DNA of 14,576 bases from Deferribacteraceae bacterium. Lineage in GTDB: Bacteria > Chrysiogenota > Deferribacteres > Deferribacterales > JAISNW01. The stretch is from assembly GCA_031285415.1 (NCBI GenBank), contig JAITWF010000158.1:1-14576 (forward strand). The letters run 5' to 3'. The position numbers and the translations under genes were made by a program. The notes below the pieces were generated by a model. That model saw only the letters and a list, made by a program, of their open reading frames with translations, did no database searches and had not been told where the DNA came from. How positions within the stretch are numbered: the stretch's first letter is position 1; the number at the start of each line of letters is the position of its first letter. Positions 13,913 through 14,576 of this stretch are shown one piece after another.

Positions 13913-14576
13913 TTATATTTTACACATATTGCACTTTGCATGGAACCATCTGACGCCCTCTTGTATCAGGTCAAATTTTATATATGCATTCCCCTCTGTT
14001 TCAGGTATTGCGATCTTCATCTTAAACTCGATCTCGTGGTGTGGGTGCAGGTCGTACGGCAGGCTATATCGAGGGTTGTTAAACTCAATGTACGAAAGAT
14101 TATCGCCATAGATGTGATACGATAATCGCACAGGGGCATTGCCCACATTTGATAGCGGTATATCGCCTCTATTAACCATCTTCAATATAACATCTCGCTC
14201 GCCCAATTCGTTTGCCTCTGCCGATATCTCGCAGTTAATCTCTATATCGCAGCCGTGCTCTATGCCGTAGTTGTAGAGATTATTCCTGAATAGGCAGATC
14301 CCCTTTGCGCTGTCGCAGTAGCGTAAGAGTGTGATGTCGAGTAGCTCCTGATATTTAAAGAGATTGCTGTTCTCTCGAATGTTGGAAAACATTAAATATT
14401 TTGGGTTTATATGCGCAATGAGCTGCACTATCTCATCTCTCTTAACCTTTGCAATATCGGGGGAGTGTATTGCCATTAGGTCGCAGGCAAGATACTCCAA
14501 TATAGCGGTTCTTCGTAGCTCGTCATTGTCAAATAACATACGCTTTTTGTCAAAGTTGATAATGCAGACATTATCG
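13913..14576 (-). CDS. C-terminal part of a protein with a glycan-enzyme-type beta-sandwich domain; 5' end outside window
   Basis: About 220 residues are visible and the frame is still open at the window edge. The ATG at 14537-14539 has no ribosome-binding site and sits inside coherent protein sequence (VCIINFDKKRMLFDNDELRR), so the true start is outside. The C-terminal about 100 residues (VILKMVNRGDIPLSNVGNAPVRLSYHIYG...YSLPYDLHPHHEIEFKMKIAIPE...YIKFDLIQEGVRWFH) have the pattern of the beta-sandwich often found behind glycosyltransferases and SAM methyltransferases of surface polysaccharide synthesis (LSYxW, LPxDLxPG, DLVQEGVxWF). The upstream helical part could be the end of such an enzyme, but I see no catalytic motif. 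Function therefore remains open. It converges on the MATE gene. Confidence 0.6.
   Translation of the reverse strand, partial: DNVCIINFDKKRMLFDNDELRRTAILEYLACDLMAIHSPDIAKVKRDEIVQLIAHINPKYLMFSNIRENSNLFKYQELLDITLLRYCDSAKGICLFRNNLYNYGIEHGCDIEINCEISAEANELGERDVILKMVNRGDIPLSNVGNAPVRLSYHIYGDNLSYIEFNNPRYSLPYDLHPHHEIEFKMKIAIPETEGNAYIKFDLIQEGVRWFHAKCNMCKI

Overview
The window is ordinary bacterial chromosome. It looks like an anaerobic or microaerophilic Gram-negative-type bacterium with a motile, sensory lifestyle. The evidence is a methyl-accepting chemotaxis protein, a C5-pathway tetrapyrrole cluster in the order hemX/ccsA-like, hemA, hemC, hemD, (mscL), hemB, and a 2-oxoacid:ferredoxin oxidoreductase-like gene pair. 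That hem order is familiar from Deferribacterota and delta-proteobacterial lineages. Assignment to either is inference, because no rRNA or other phylogenetic marker is present.

Layout. Left edge: the 3' two-thirds of a polar amino acid ABC transporter ATPase (+) and a convergent TetR-family regulator (-), separated by a GC-run palindromic repeat (repeat A). A 311-bp gap follows, dominated by a 125-bp imperfect palindrome with 18-bp perfect ends. Next is a large Cache/HAMP chemotaxis receptor (+), then a 95-bp dispersed repeat (copy R1) and a good intrinsic terminator. From 12386 down to 3734 everything is on the minus strand and tightly packed: hemX-like, hemA, repeat B, hemC, hemD, mscL, hemB, a DUF815 AAA ATPase, a DUF2156 acyltransferase-like protein, and a strongly divergent IorA-like/IorB-like pair. 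Most junctions overlap or are separated by a few bases, so this is probably one long transcription unit. The largest interruptions are the 159-nt hemA-hemC gap, which is filled by repeat B, and a 44-nt gap before the IorA-like gene. A MATE efflux gene runs divergently from the head of this unit. It is followed by the second 95-bp repeat (R2) and by the 3' end of a convergent gene whose beginning lies outside the window.

How the genes work together. HemA, HemC, HemD and HemB cover glutamyl-tRNA reductase, ALA dehydratase, hydroxymethylbilane synthase and uroporphyrinogen-III synthase. The aminomutase HemL is not in the window. The HemX-like membrane protein heads the unit, as in other bacterial hem operons.

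The least ordinary part is the tail of the operon. The two ORFs at 3734-5493 keep the order, the coupling and some landmarks of indolepyruvate:ferredoxin oxidoreductase. They appear to have lost the thiamine-diphosphate GDG motif and the GGQG loop, while keeping a CPGCP motif and a four-cysteine ferredoxin motif. Both frames are intact, so they look like a retained, repurposed pair rather than a decayed one. The second point of interest is the set of three structurally distinct intergenic repeat types, one of which sits inside the heme operon.
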